NCBI GenBank assembly: GCA_020634935.1
Contig: JACKAT010000022.1
Location: forward strand, 1 to 64,000
Direction of reading: 5' to 3'
Source: Anaerolineales bacterium
GTDB taxonomy: Bacteria; Chloroflexota; Anaerolineae; 4572-78; J111
DNA: 64,000 bases
Shown: piece after piece, positions 8,786 through 16,054 of the stretch
Layout: each line of letters opens with the position of its first letter
Numbering within the stretch: position 1 is the stretch's first letter
The notes under the pieces: generated by a model
What the model saw: the letters and a program-made list of their open reading frames with translations, nothing else
The model's database searches: none
What the model was told of the DNA's origin: nothing
Made by a program: the position numbers and the translations under genes

Positions 8786-9421
8786 TCAGTTTAAGTTATC
8801 AGCCCACTGAAGTTTTTCCAAAAGCGTTTGATGATACGTGTCCGCCAGACTGTCGAGGCTGGCCTGATGGAGAAGAATGAGGTCGACGGCCAGCGGATCG
8901 CAGTTGGCCTCTTTGGCCCAGGCTGCGCCGATAGCCGGGTGGTGGGCGTGAATTATAAAAGGACGACGCCAGTAGCTGAATGATGAAGGCTGAATGATGA
9001 AGGCTGAATGGGATTGATCGGGCAATATGGGTTTGGGATTAGAAAATGGGGTTGATAGGCGGGTTAGGGCTTGAGGCCAGAAGGCTTCGAGGAGAACAAT
9101 TGCGACTCGATGGATGATGGGTTGACCGAGAGATTTGGCGACATCGTGCAGCAGCGCGGCTTGAAGCAGCGGCAGTTGTTGGTATCCAGCCTGCTGCAAG
9201 GTGCGAGCTACGGCCAGAGCGTGTCGCTGGTCGTTGGGAGACATTTTAGCAAAGAGACGACGCTGGGCCATCGTAGAAAGGAACGACTCGACTAAGACCT
9301 GGTCGGTTGCGGACAGCTCGCCGTGAACCCCACCGGCCCAGGCCGGTAAATAGGCTTTTAGGGCGCTGAAAAACTGGTAAACCCGGTAACGAACCGGATG
9401 AGTGATTTTTGATAAGGTCAT
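8786..9421 (-). CDS. HD-domain protein
   Basis: A 211-residue protein with an HD phosphohydrolase-like core: the first His in DQRHALAVA, the HD pair in ALLHDVAKS, and later His/Asp candidates (IIHAHHPAIG, LILLHQASLDSLAD). HD proteins hydrolyse phosphoester bonds in nucleotides or signalling molecules; no specific substrate can be assigned. Residues about 136-148 (HSAFIIQPSSFSY) are encoded by a 14-bp tandem repeat and appear to be an insertion between core helices. It overlaps none of its neighbours but sits only 6 bp behind the site-2 protease gene and 17 bp before the TyrA-like gene, so translation is probably coupled. Confidence 0.78.
   Translation of the reverse strand: MTLSKITHPVRYRVYQFFSALKAYLPAWAGGVHGELSATDQVLVESFLSTMAQRRLFAKMSPNDQRHALAVARTLQQAGYQQLPLLQAALLHDVAKSLGQPIIHRVAIVLLEAFWPQALTRLSTPFSNPKPILPDQSHSAFIIQPSSFSYWRRPFIIHAHHPAIGAAWAKEANCDPLAVDLILLHQASLDSLADTYHQTLLEKLQWADNLN
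8976..9011. repeat. 14-bp tandem repeat inside the HD gene
   Basis: CTGAATGATGAAGG at 8976-8989 and 8990-9003, followed by a third partial copy. It keeps the reading frame and adds about 12 residues to the HD protein. Confidence 0.85.
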
Positions 9422-9427
9422 ACCGCT

Positions 9428-10216
9428 TTAGGATTCAAAAAAGAGAAAACTAGCTATTGATTGGGCCGGATTGAAAATCAGCCAATCGAGCAGGGGCAGC
9501 CCTAATAGGGGCGCTATAAAGAAAAAAGCCAAAAAGAGCAGCATTCCGTAACGCTGCATGCCTTCTAACCGATAAGCCAAGTCATAGGGCAGCAGCCCTT
9601 TTAGCACGGTAAACCCGTCTAGGGGCGCAATAGGTACCAGGTTGAAAAAAAAGAGCGCCAGGTTAATGTAAGCAAAGAAAAAGAGAATCCGATAAATATA
9701 GTTGGCGATCGCTGTGGCACTAGCGAGTTGTAAAGCCGGTAACGCCGCCTGCCATAAAACAGCACACACCAGAGCCAAAACCAGATTTGAAATGGGGCCG
9801 GCCGCAGCCACAATCATATGACCGGTCCGGGGATTGGGTCGCAGATAGCGCGGCGAAATAGGCACATAAGCCCAGCCCAGCCCTACAAACAACATCAGCA
9901 GTGAGCCGACCAGATTGAGTTGAGCAAAAGGATTAAGCGTGATACGGCCATGCTGCCGGGGCGTAGGATCACCCAGGCGATCGGCGACGAGGGCGTGGGA
10001 TAGCTCGTGGATAGGAAAGGCGATGAGCAGAATTAAGATATGGGCTCCATAGCGGCTAATCGAGAAATCTCGATAGGAGAGCAAAAATAAGGCTAACCCT
10101 ATCCCGGCCGCAAAAGTGATATAAGCCGTGGGAGCGGTAATCAGCGGCCTCAAGTTTTCGAGCCAGTCAGAACGGGAGGGAGGAGGGTTATAGCTGTAGC
10201 GCGGTGGTGTTCTCAT
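9428..10216 (-). CDS. Site-2 protease family membrane metalloprotease (M50)
   Basis: A 262-residue membrane protein with the zinc motif HELSHALVADRLGD in one helix and the second metal site NLVPIAPLDGFTVLKG in a later helix, the two signatures of the M50 family. About five or six hydrophobic helices are visible. The family cuts transmembrane substrates, often releasing anti-sigma factors or regulators; no partner is visible here. It is the first gene of a minus-strand cluster (M50, HD, TyrA-like, GIY-YIG, then GT4) and reads away from pfk across an AT-rich promoter region. No Shine-Dalgarno is visible before the ATG. Confidence 0.9.
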   Translation of the reverse strand: MRTPPRYSYNPPPSRSDWLENLRPLITAPTAYITFAAGIGLALFLLSYRDFSISRYGAHILILLIAFPIHELSHALVADRLGDPTPRQHGRITLNPFAQLNLVGSLLMLFVGLGWAYVPISPRYLRPNPRTGHMIVAAAGPISNLVLALVCAVLWQAALPALQLASATAIANYIYRILFFFAYINLALFFFNLVPIAPLDGFTVLKGLLPYDLAYRLEGMQRYGMLLFLAFFFIAPLLGLPLLDWLIFNPAQSIASFLFFES

Positions 10217-10639
10217 AATTTTTTTATTCTTTCACTGTAAATTGCCTTCTATTATATCACGCGCCGGATTGATTGCGAAACGCGGTAGCCATTTGTTCTT
10301 GCCGCTATTATGAAAAATTTGCATCTTCATAATATTGAGAGTAAATTTAGCAACGGGTGGTTCAGTTAAGAACCCGATTATATCCTCTGCCTTTACCCAA
10401 TTTTGAGATAGTTAGAACCTAATAAATCTACTTAATGTTAAGAATTTTTATCATAAACTTAACTAAATCTTGAATTATACATTGCACAATAACGATTAAA
10501 CGCTCAAAGACCAGCCAATTACTTCAAGAATTATCCCGTGACATTAAAAACTTAAATAATTTTATTTTAATTCAACACACTGAGTAGTTTCTAATCAAAT
10601 AACAAACGCATCATATAACAAATGGAGAGGGGCTTCCAT
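10217..10639. promoter_or_regulatory. AT-rich divergent intergenic region between M50 protease and pfk
   Basis: About 420 bases without an ORF, clearly more AT-rich than its flanks, between divergent genes, so it should hold both promoters. I see a 9-bp inverted repeat TATTATGAA/TTCATAATA (10306-10314 and 10326-10334) and a small hairpin GGTTC/GAACC (10359-10374). Either could be an operator, and no pair of -35/-10 boxes stands out. Confidence 0.4.
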
Positions 10640-12874
10640 ATGACATCACGTTATGTAAACAATTTGGGGGTATTAACTAGCGGCGGCGATGCCCAGGGGA
10701 TGAATGCGGCTGTACGCTCCGTTGTGCGAACAGCCTTAGATCGGGGCGTTAAGGTCTATGCCATTTATGAAGGTTATCAGGGTATGGTCGATGGGGGCAA
10801 ACATATCCGTCAGATGGATTGGGGTTCGGTTAGTAATATTATGAATCTGGGCGGAACGGTGATCGGTTCGGCGCGCTGCGCCGATTTTCGAACGCGCGAG
10901 GGCCGGTTAAAAGCGGCTAAAAACCTGATCGACCACGGCATTGATGGTTTAGCAGTGATTGGCGGCGACGGTAGTTTAACCGGGGCCAATCTTTTCCGCG
11001 AAGAGTGGCCCGATCTGCTTAACGAATTAGTCGAAACTAATCAAGTGACCAAAAGGCAGGCTAAACAGCATCCTCAGTTGGCGATTGTCGGCATGGTCGG
11101 CTCAATAGATAACGATATGTTCGGCACCGATATGACCATCGGCGCCGACACCGCCCTCCATCGGATTACAGCAGCCATCGATGCGATCAGCAGTACCGCC
11201 GCCAGCCATCAACGGAGCTTCGTGGTCGAAGTGATGGGCCGCAACTGCGGCTATCTGGCCTTGATGAGCGCGCTGGCCACCGGCGCCGACTGGGCCTTGA
11301 TCCCGGAAAGCCCGCCCGATGTCGATGACTGGGAAGCGAAAATGTGTGAAGTTTTGACCGCCGGTCGTCAGGCGGGCCGTCGCGACAGCATCGTCATTGT
11401 TGCTGAAGGGGCGCAAGACCGTTATGGGAATCCGATTACCTGCGATTACGTCCAAAAAGTTTTAGAGGAACGGCTGGGCGAGGACGCTCGGGTTACTATT
11501 CTGGGTCACGTTCAGCGCGGCGGCTCACCGAGCGCCTTTGACCGTTATCTGACGACCCTGCTCGGCTACGCAGCCGTTGACCAGATTTTAGCCGCCACCC
11601 CTGATACCGAACCTCAACTCATCGGGATGCGCGAGAACCGGATTACCCACTCATCGCTGATGGACAGCGTCCGCCAAACCCATGCCGTGGCCGATTTTAT
11701 CGCGGCCAAAGATTACGACAAAGCAATGGAAATGCGCGGCGGTAGCTTTAGAGAAAATTTCCGCACCCTGCGAACGCTGGTCAGGGCCTTACCCCATCCA
11801 TCAGATCCAAAACAAAAAATACTACGATTGGCCGTTATGCACGGCGGCGGGCCGGCTCCCGGCATGAATACCGCCGCCAGAACCGCTATCCGGTTGGGCC
11901 TGGATAAGGGGCATACTATGCTAGGGGTTGACGACGGCATCACCGGATTAATTCACGGCAACATCAGAGAAATGAATTGGATGAGTGTGCATGGCTGGGC
12001 GCCTAAGGGCGGCGCGGAGTTAGGTACGAATCGCCGGGTACCCAAAAAAAGCGAGTTTTATGCGATTGCTCGCCAATTGGAAGAGCATCGCGTTGACGGC
12101 TTGCTGATGATTGGCGGCTGGGCCGGCTACAAAGCCATGTACCAAATGTACAATGAGCGAGAAAGTTTCCCGGCCTTTAATATTCCGATGATCTGTTTGC
12201 CGGCCACCATCAATAATAATTTGCCCGGTTCGGAGCTAAGTATTGGTTCAGACACCGCCTTAAACAGTATTGTCGAAGTGGTGGACAAGATCAAACAATC
12301 GGCGGTGGCTTCGCACCGCTGCTTTGTGGTCGAAGTGATGGGCCGCTACTGTGGCTATCTGGCCTTGATGAGTGGTCTCGCCACCGGTGCCGAGCGCGTT
12401 TATCTACCTGAAGAAGGGGTCACTATCGGCGATCTACAAAAGGACCTGGCGGATCTGGTTGAGGGCTTTCGCCGGGGCAAGCGGCTGGGGTTGCTCATTC
12501 GCAATGAAAAATCAAACTCGTTATACACCACCGACTTTATGGCCGCGTTATTTGAGCAAGAAGGGGGCGAACTCTTTGACGTGCGCACGGCTATTTTGGG
12601 ACACATGCAGCAGGGGGGCGATCCCACGCCGTTCGACCGCATTCAAGCCATTCGCCTATCGCGGCGGTGTGTTGAATTTTTGATCGAAGAGTCAGAGAAA
12701 ACCAATCCTACCGGGGCGTTTATGGGAGTTCAAGGGGGTAAGGTGCAATTTTTCAAGATGGATAGTCTGCCTAGCGTGATGGACATGGACAACGAACGGC
12801 CCAAAGAGCAATGGTGGCTCGAACTTCGCACGATTGCCAGGGTTATGGCTCAACCCGCGCCGCATAGAAAGTAA
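10640..12874 (+). CDS. Tandem (two-domain) 6-phosphofructokinase
   Basis: A 744-residue protein made of two phosphofructokinase domains in a row. The N-terminal half has the ATP motif GGDGS (108-112), the catalytic motif GSIDND (154-159, base Asp157) and VMGRNCGY. The C-terminal half keeps the fold (VMHGGGPAPGMN, VMGRYCGY), but GGDGS has become GGWAG (Trp494) and TIDND has become TINNN (Asn525). So only the first half should be catalytic, and the second may serve regulation, as in fungal and animal PFK. It phosphorylates fructose 6-phosphate in glycolysis; GGDG (Gly111) points to ATP rather than pyrophosphate. I chose the ATG at 10640 over the one at 10622 because GGAGAGGGG lies just before it. 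A palindromic repeat begins 10 bases after the stop. Confidence 0.92.
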   Translation: MTSRYVNNLGVLTSGGDAQGMNAAVRSVVRTALDRGVKVYAIYEGYQGMVDGGKHIRQMDWGSVSNIMNLGGTVIGSARCADFRTREGRLKAAKNLIDHGIDGLAVIGGDGSLTGANLFREEWPDLLNELVETNQVTKRQAKQHPQLAIVGMVGSIDNDMFGTDMTIGADTALHRITAAIDAISSTAASHQRSFVVEVMGRNCGYLALMSALATGADWALIPESPPDVDDWEAKMCEVLTAGRQAGRRDSIVIVAEGAQDRYGNPITCDYVQKVLEERLGEDARVTILGHVQRGGSPSAFDRYLTTLLGYAAVDQILAATPDTEPQLIGMRENRITHSSLMDSVRQTHAVADFIAAKDYDKAMEMRGGSFRENFRTLRTLVRALPHPSDPKQKILRLAVMHGGGPAPGMNTAARTAIRLGLDKGHTMLGVDDGITGLIHGNIREMNWMSVHGWAPKGGAELGTNRRVPKKSEFYAIARQLEEHRVDGLLMIGGWAGYKAMYQMYNERESFPAFNIPMICLPATINNNLPGSELSIGSDTALNSIVEVVDKIKQSAVASHRCFVVEVMGRYCGYLALMSGLATGAERVYLPEEGVTIGDLQKDLADLVEGFRRGKRLGLLIRNEKSNSLYTTDFMAALFEQEGGELFDVRTAILGHMQQGGDPTPFDRIQAIRLSRRCVEFLIEESEKTNPTGAFMGVQGGKVQFFKMDSLPSVMDMDNERPKEQWWLELRTIARVMAQPAPHRK

Positions 12875-12884
12875 GTTATCAAAA

Positions 12885-12930
12885 TCAGGTGACTGGCGCT
12901 TAATTGTGAGCAAAAGCACCAGTCACCTGA
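12885..12930. repeat. Palindromic element, copy A (short form)
   Basis: Arms TCAGGTGACTGGCGCT and AGCACCAGTCACCTGA pair at 15 of 16 positions around a 14-base loop. It lies just after the pfk stop codon and is one of seven related palindromes in the window (see findings). Confidence 0.9.
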
Positions 12931-12961
12931 ATAGTTGCGCTAATTTGCCTGTATTTTGTCA

Positions 12962-12989
12962 TTGCAATAATCGCTATTTGTGCTATAAT
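12962..12989 (+). promoter_or_regulatory. Promoter of the serS T-box transcript
   Basis: TTGCAA (12962-12967), a 16-base spacer and TATAAT (12984-12989) preceded by TGC, an extended -10. It sits directly ahead of the T-box leader, with a start expected near 12996. Confidence 0.7.
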
Positions 12990-12995
12990 CGTCCT

Positions 12996-13220
12996 TAACA
13001 ACTGCGACGGAGAAAAGTAAGCCACTTCCCGGTTTTAGAGAAGCGCCGGCCGGTGCGAGGCGCTCGACGGAATGGCTGAATTCCACTCCTGAGTTGGCAG
13101 CGATGAGCTGTTCCGGTTGCGCCCGTTATCGCGCCCAGAGATTGTGGAGAGTAAGACTCTCTGCGAAAAAAGGTGGCACCGCGAGTCGAAACCTCGCCCT
13201 TTTATAGGGTGGGGTTTTTT
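12996..13220 (+). promoter_or_regulatory. T-box riboswitch controlling serS
   Basis: The conserved T-box sequence AAAGGTGGCACCGCG is at 13169-13183. It is followed by an intrinsic terminator: CCTCGCCCT (13192-13200) pairs with AGGGTGGGG (13206-13214), then six T. Upstream is about 170 bases of leader with stem-I features (GGAGAAAAGTA near 13010). T-box leaders sense uncharged tRNA, here presumably tRNA-Ser since serS follows, and then form the antiterminator. I could not fix the specifier codon by eye. Confidence 0.93.
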
Positions 13221-13226
13221 GTTTTC

Positions 13227-13330
13227 AAGGTGACAGGGTCGCAAGGTGACAAAGTGGCAAAGCCATAGGGATGCAACATTGCTTCCCTGTAACTCTGCGA
13301 CCCTGCGACTTTGCGACCCTGCTACCCTGC
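13227..13330. repeat. Short tandem repeats with inverted halves before serS
   Basis: About seven-base units built on GGTCGCA/AGTCGCA. The left half (GGTCGCAAGGTGACAAAG) and right half (CTTTGCGACC-like) are roughly complementary, so the block could fold back. It lies between the T-box terminator and the serS Shine-Dalgarno. Confidence 0.6.
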
Positions 13331-13359
13331 AAATTTATTTAATTTTTTAGGAGGTACTT

Positions 13360-14649
13360 ATGCTAGATTTAAACTTTATCCGAGAAAACGCTGAACTAGT
13401 CAAGGCTAAACTGGTCGATTTGAATACGGAAGCGCCCATTGATGATATTTTGCGGCTCGATGAGCAGCGGCGTGAGCTGTTGAAAGAGGTCGAAGCGCTG
13501 CGACAGGAGCGCAACACCGGCAGCAAGGCCATCGGCCTACTGATGCGTGAGGGCAAGAAGGCGGAGGCCGAAGCTCAGAAAACCCGCATGGGCGAGATTG
13601 GGGATAAGATCAAAGAGTTGGATGAAACTCTACGCCAGGTTGAGGCCGATCTGCTTGACAAACAGCTCTATGTGCCGAACATGCCCGGCCCCGATGTGCC
13701 AGTTGGCCCGAACGAAGATCATAACATCGAAGTCCGGCGCTGGGGCGATCCGCCCCAGTTCGACTTTGCCCCGAAGCCCCATTGGGATTTGGGCGAAGAT
13801 TTAGGGATCATCGACTTTGAGCGCGGCGTCAAAATCAGCGGCACCCGCTTTTACGTCTTCAAGGGGGCCGGCGCGGCCCTACACCGGGCGCTGGCCAACT
13901 GGTTTATCGACACCGGTGTGAATCAGCACGGCTACACCGAAATCTACCCACCCTTCATGGTCCGCGAGCAGGCGATGGTCGGCGCGGCCCACCTACCCAA
14001 ATTTCGAGACAACATGTACTACGACGCCGAAGAAGATTACTGGTTTATCGGCACGGCCGAAGTGCCGCTGACCAACATCTTCGCCGACGAGATTTTGGAG
14101 GCCGACCAACTGCCTATCCGCTATCTGGCTCACACCCCCTGTTTTCGCCGTGAGAAAATGAGCGCCGGGCGAGACGTGCGCGGCATCAAGCGTGTCCACC
14201 AATTTGAAAAAGTCGAGATGTACCACTATACTTTGCCTGAAAACAGCTACGATCACCTGGAAGAGATTGTCGCCAACGCCGAAGATTTGTGCCGGCAGCT
14301 CAATATTCCCCACCGGGTTCTGAAAATGTGTACCGGCGATTTAGGTTTTGCCGCCGCCAAAAAGTACGATGTCGAAGCCTGGGTGCCGGGGCCGGACGGC
14401 CAAGGTGAGTGGATGGAGATCAGCAGCTGCAGCAACGTGGTCGATTTTCAGGCTCGCCGGGCCAACATCCGCTTTCGCCGCGAGCCGGGAGCCAAGCCGG
14501 AATACATTCACACTCTCAATGGCAGCGGCCTGCCGCCGGGGCGGGTGATGATTGCCGTCATGGAGAATTACCAGCAAGCCGACGGCAGCATCGTGGTGCC
14601 GGAGGTACTGCGCCCATATATGGGTGGGCTGGAAGTAATAAACAAATAA
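13360..14649 (+). CDS. serS: Seryl-tRNA synthetase
   Basis: A 429-residue class II synthetase of normal length. The N-terminal coiled-coil arm (about 25-100, rich in Leu/Glu/Arg) contacts the tRNA-Ser long arm. The catalytic domain follows with motif 2 (CFRREKMSAGRDVRGIKRVH) and motif 3 (NGSGLPPGRVMIAVMENYQ). It charges tRNA-Ser, and tRNA-Sec where present. AGGAGG six bases before the ATG fixes the start. Expression is under the T-box leader 140 bases upstream. The usual motif 3 reads NGSGLAVGR; here it is LPPGR, a mild variant. Downstream genes (nucleotidyltransferase, carA, carB) follow closely and may be read through from the same transcript. Confidence 0.97.
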   Translation: MLDLNFIRENAELVKAKLVDLNTEAPIDDILRLDEQRRELLKEVEALRQERNTGSKAIGLLMREGKKAEAEAQKTRMGEIGDKIKELDETLRQVEADLLDKQLYVPNMPGPDVPVGPNEDHNIEVRRWGDPPQFDFAPKPHWDLGEDLGIIDFERGVKISGTRFYVFKGAGAALHRALANWFIDTGVNQHGYTEIYPPFMVREQAMVGAAHLPKFRDNMYYDAEEDYWFIGTAEVPLTNIFADEILEADQLPIRYLAHTPCFRREKMSAGRDVRGIKRVHQFEKVEMYHYTLPENSYDHLEEIVANAEDLCRQLNIPHRVLKMCTGDLGFAAAKKYDVEAWVPGPDGQGEWMEISSCSNVVDFQARRANIRFRREPGAKPEYIHTLNGSGLPPGRVMIAVMENYQQADGSIVVPEVLRPYMGGLEVINK

Positions 14650-14669
14650 CCCAATTTGTGACTTAGCGT

Positions 14670-14864
14670 ATGGAAGAACAGACCGTTCTTACTCCCGAAA
14701 AACTTCAGCATGTTCTGAATGAACATGAAGATTTGCTGCTGGCCGAACTTCCCGGTCAGATCGAGCGCATCATTCTATTTGGCTCGTATGCCAGAGGTAA
14801 CGCCCGGCCTGAGTCGGATGTGGATGTAATGGTTGTTAATCAAAGATTTTCTGAGCAAACCTAA
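14670..14864 (+). CDS. Minimal nucleotidyltransferase (MNT-like), short or truncated
   Basis: Only 64 residues. It holds the N-terminal helix and the nucleotidyltransferase signature GSYARGNARPESDVDVMVV (GSxARG plus the DxD metal pair), then stops. Stand-alone MNT proteins are usually about 95-110 residues and carry further strands with the third carboxylate, so this is probably a remnant or a very reduced version. Family members often act as antitoxins with HEPN partners; no HEPN gene is present. Its stop overlaps the carA start (TAATG at 14862-14866), so even a degenerate copy may matter for translating carA. No clear Shine-Dalgarno precedes it. Confidence 0.65.
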   Translation: MEEQTVLTPEKLQHVLNEHEDLLLAELPGQIERIILFGSYARGNARPESDVDVMVVNQRFSEQT

Positions 14865-16051
14865 TGACTCTTAATAAATTCCCGCCCGCCATTCTGGCTT
14901 TAGAAGATGGCACGCTCTTTCACGGTCAGTCCTTCGGTGCGCCGGTCACGATCACCGGCGAAGTGGTCTTTAACACCAGCATGACCGGCTATCAGGAAAT
15001 CCTAACCGATCCCTCCTACTGCCAGCAGATTGTGACGATGACCTGCCCTCACATCGGCAACGTCGGGGTCAATGTCGATGACGTTGAAGCCGACCGTCCC
15101 TGGGCCGCCGGCCTAATTGTGCGCGAGGTCAGCCGCCGCGTCAGTAACTGGCGAGCGACCGAATCGCTGCCCGATTACCTGACCCGGCACAATCTGCCCG
15201 GCCTGACCGAGATCGACACCCGCGCTCTGGTCCGCCACATTCGCTCAAAAGGGGCCATGATGGCCGCGCTCTCCGCCGATCCGCACTGCAGCGCCGCCGA
15301 TCTGGTCGATCTGGCCCGCGCCGCGCCTTCGATGGAAGGTTTAGATTTGGTCAAAGAAGTCACCTGTTCAGAACCTTACCACTGGGAAGAAGGAGTAGCG
15401 CCAGCCTGGCAGCAGGGTCTCCAATCTCCAATCTCCAATCTCCAATCTCGTCCGTTCCATGTGATCGCCTATGATTTCGGCATCAAACACAACATCCTCC
15501 GCTTACTAACCGACGCCGGCTGCCGAGTCACCGTCGTTCCGGCCACCACCACCGCCGAGGACGTGCTGGCGATGCAGCCGGACGGAGTCTTTCTCTCCAA
15601 CGGCCCCGGCGACCCGGCAGCGGTTACCTACGCTATCAAAGCCACTGAAAGGCTGATCGAGAGCGACATCCCTATATTCGGCATCTGTTTGGGGCATCAA
15701 ATTGTGGGATTGGCTCTGGGCGGTGAAACCCACAAGCTCAAATTTGGCCATCGCGGCGGCAATCAGCCGGTTAAAGAAATCTCCCCGCCTACCTCCCTCT
15801 CAGAGGGGGAGACCAGGGGGGGGGCGGTAACCATTACCAGCCACAATCATGGCTTCGCCGTTACGGCCGGATCGCTGCCGGATGACGTTCAGGTGTCTCA
15901 CATCAACCTCAACGATGATTGTATCGAAGGGCTGCGTCATACGACCAAGCCGATTTTCAGCATCCAGTATCACCCGGAAGCCTCACCCGGTCCGCACGAT
16001 GCGTTGGGATTTTTTAGAGATTTTGTTGAGATGATGGAAAAGAGGAAATAA
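14864..16051 (+). CDS. carA: Carbamoyl-phosphate synthase, small (glutaminase) subunit
   Basis: A 395-residue protein with the CarA N-terminal domain (LALEDGTLFHGQSFG, TSMTGYQEILTDPSY) and a class I glutamine amidotransferase domain. The nucleophile Cys lies in FGICLGHQ, and His/Glu in the late HPEASPGPHD. It feeds ammonia from glutamine to CarB for arginine and pyrimidine synthesis. Two stretches look inserted: residues about 185-196 (SPISNLQS), from a CTCCAAT repeat, and about 306-321 (PPTSLSEGETRGG), from a G/C-rich palindrome. Both are in frame and fall in linker or surface positions. Translation is coupled to the upstream mini-gene (TAATG), and carB starts 3 bases after the carA stop. 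Confidence 0.96.
   Translation: MTLNKFPPAILALEDGTLFHGQSFGAPVTITGEVVFNTSMTGYQEILTDPSYCQQIVTMTCPHIGNVGVNVDDVEADRPWAAGLIVREVSRRVSNWRATESLPDYLTRHNLPGLTEIDTRALVRHIRSKGAMMAALSADPHCSAADLVDLARAAPSMEGLDLVKEVTCSEPYHWEEGVAPAWQQGLQSPISNLQSRPFHVIAYDFGIKHNILRLLTDAGCRVTVVPATTTAEDVLAMQPDGVFLSNGPGDPAAVTYAIKATERLIESDIPIFGICLGHQIVGLALGGETHKLKFGHRGGNQPVKEISPPTSLSEGETRGGAVTITSHNHGFAVTAGSLPDDVQVSHINLNDDCIEGLRHTTKPIFSIQYHPEASPGPHDALGFFRDFVEMMEKRK
15418..15450 (+). repeat. CTCCAATCTCCAAT tandem repeat inside carA
   Basis: Four head-to-tail copies of CCAATCTC, in frame, between the N-terminal and glutaminase domains of CarA. Confidence 0.88.
15783..15825 (+). repeat. G/C-rich palindromic insert inside carA
   Basis: CTCCCTCTC faces GAGGGGGAG around a tiny loop, with flanking C-run and G-run. 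It is in frame and encodes PPTSLSEGETRGG within the glutaminase domain. A similar insert lies in carB at 17548-17595. Confidence 0.75.
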
Positions 16052-16054
16052 TTT

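Noticed and set aside
12885..12930. Palindrome family members as simple intrinsic terminators
   Set aside because: The hairpins lack a following T-run on either strand and several lie before genes instead of after them.
14670..14864. Toxin-antitoxin (HEPN/MNT) pair
   Set aside because: Only a half-length MNT is present and no HEPN partner lies on either side.
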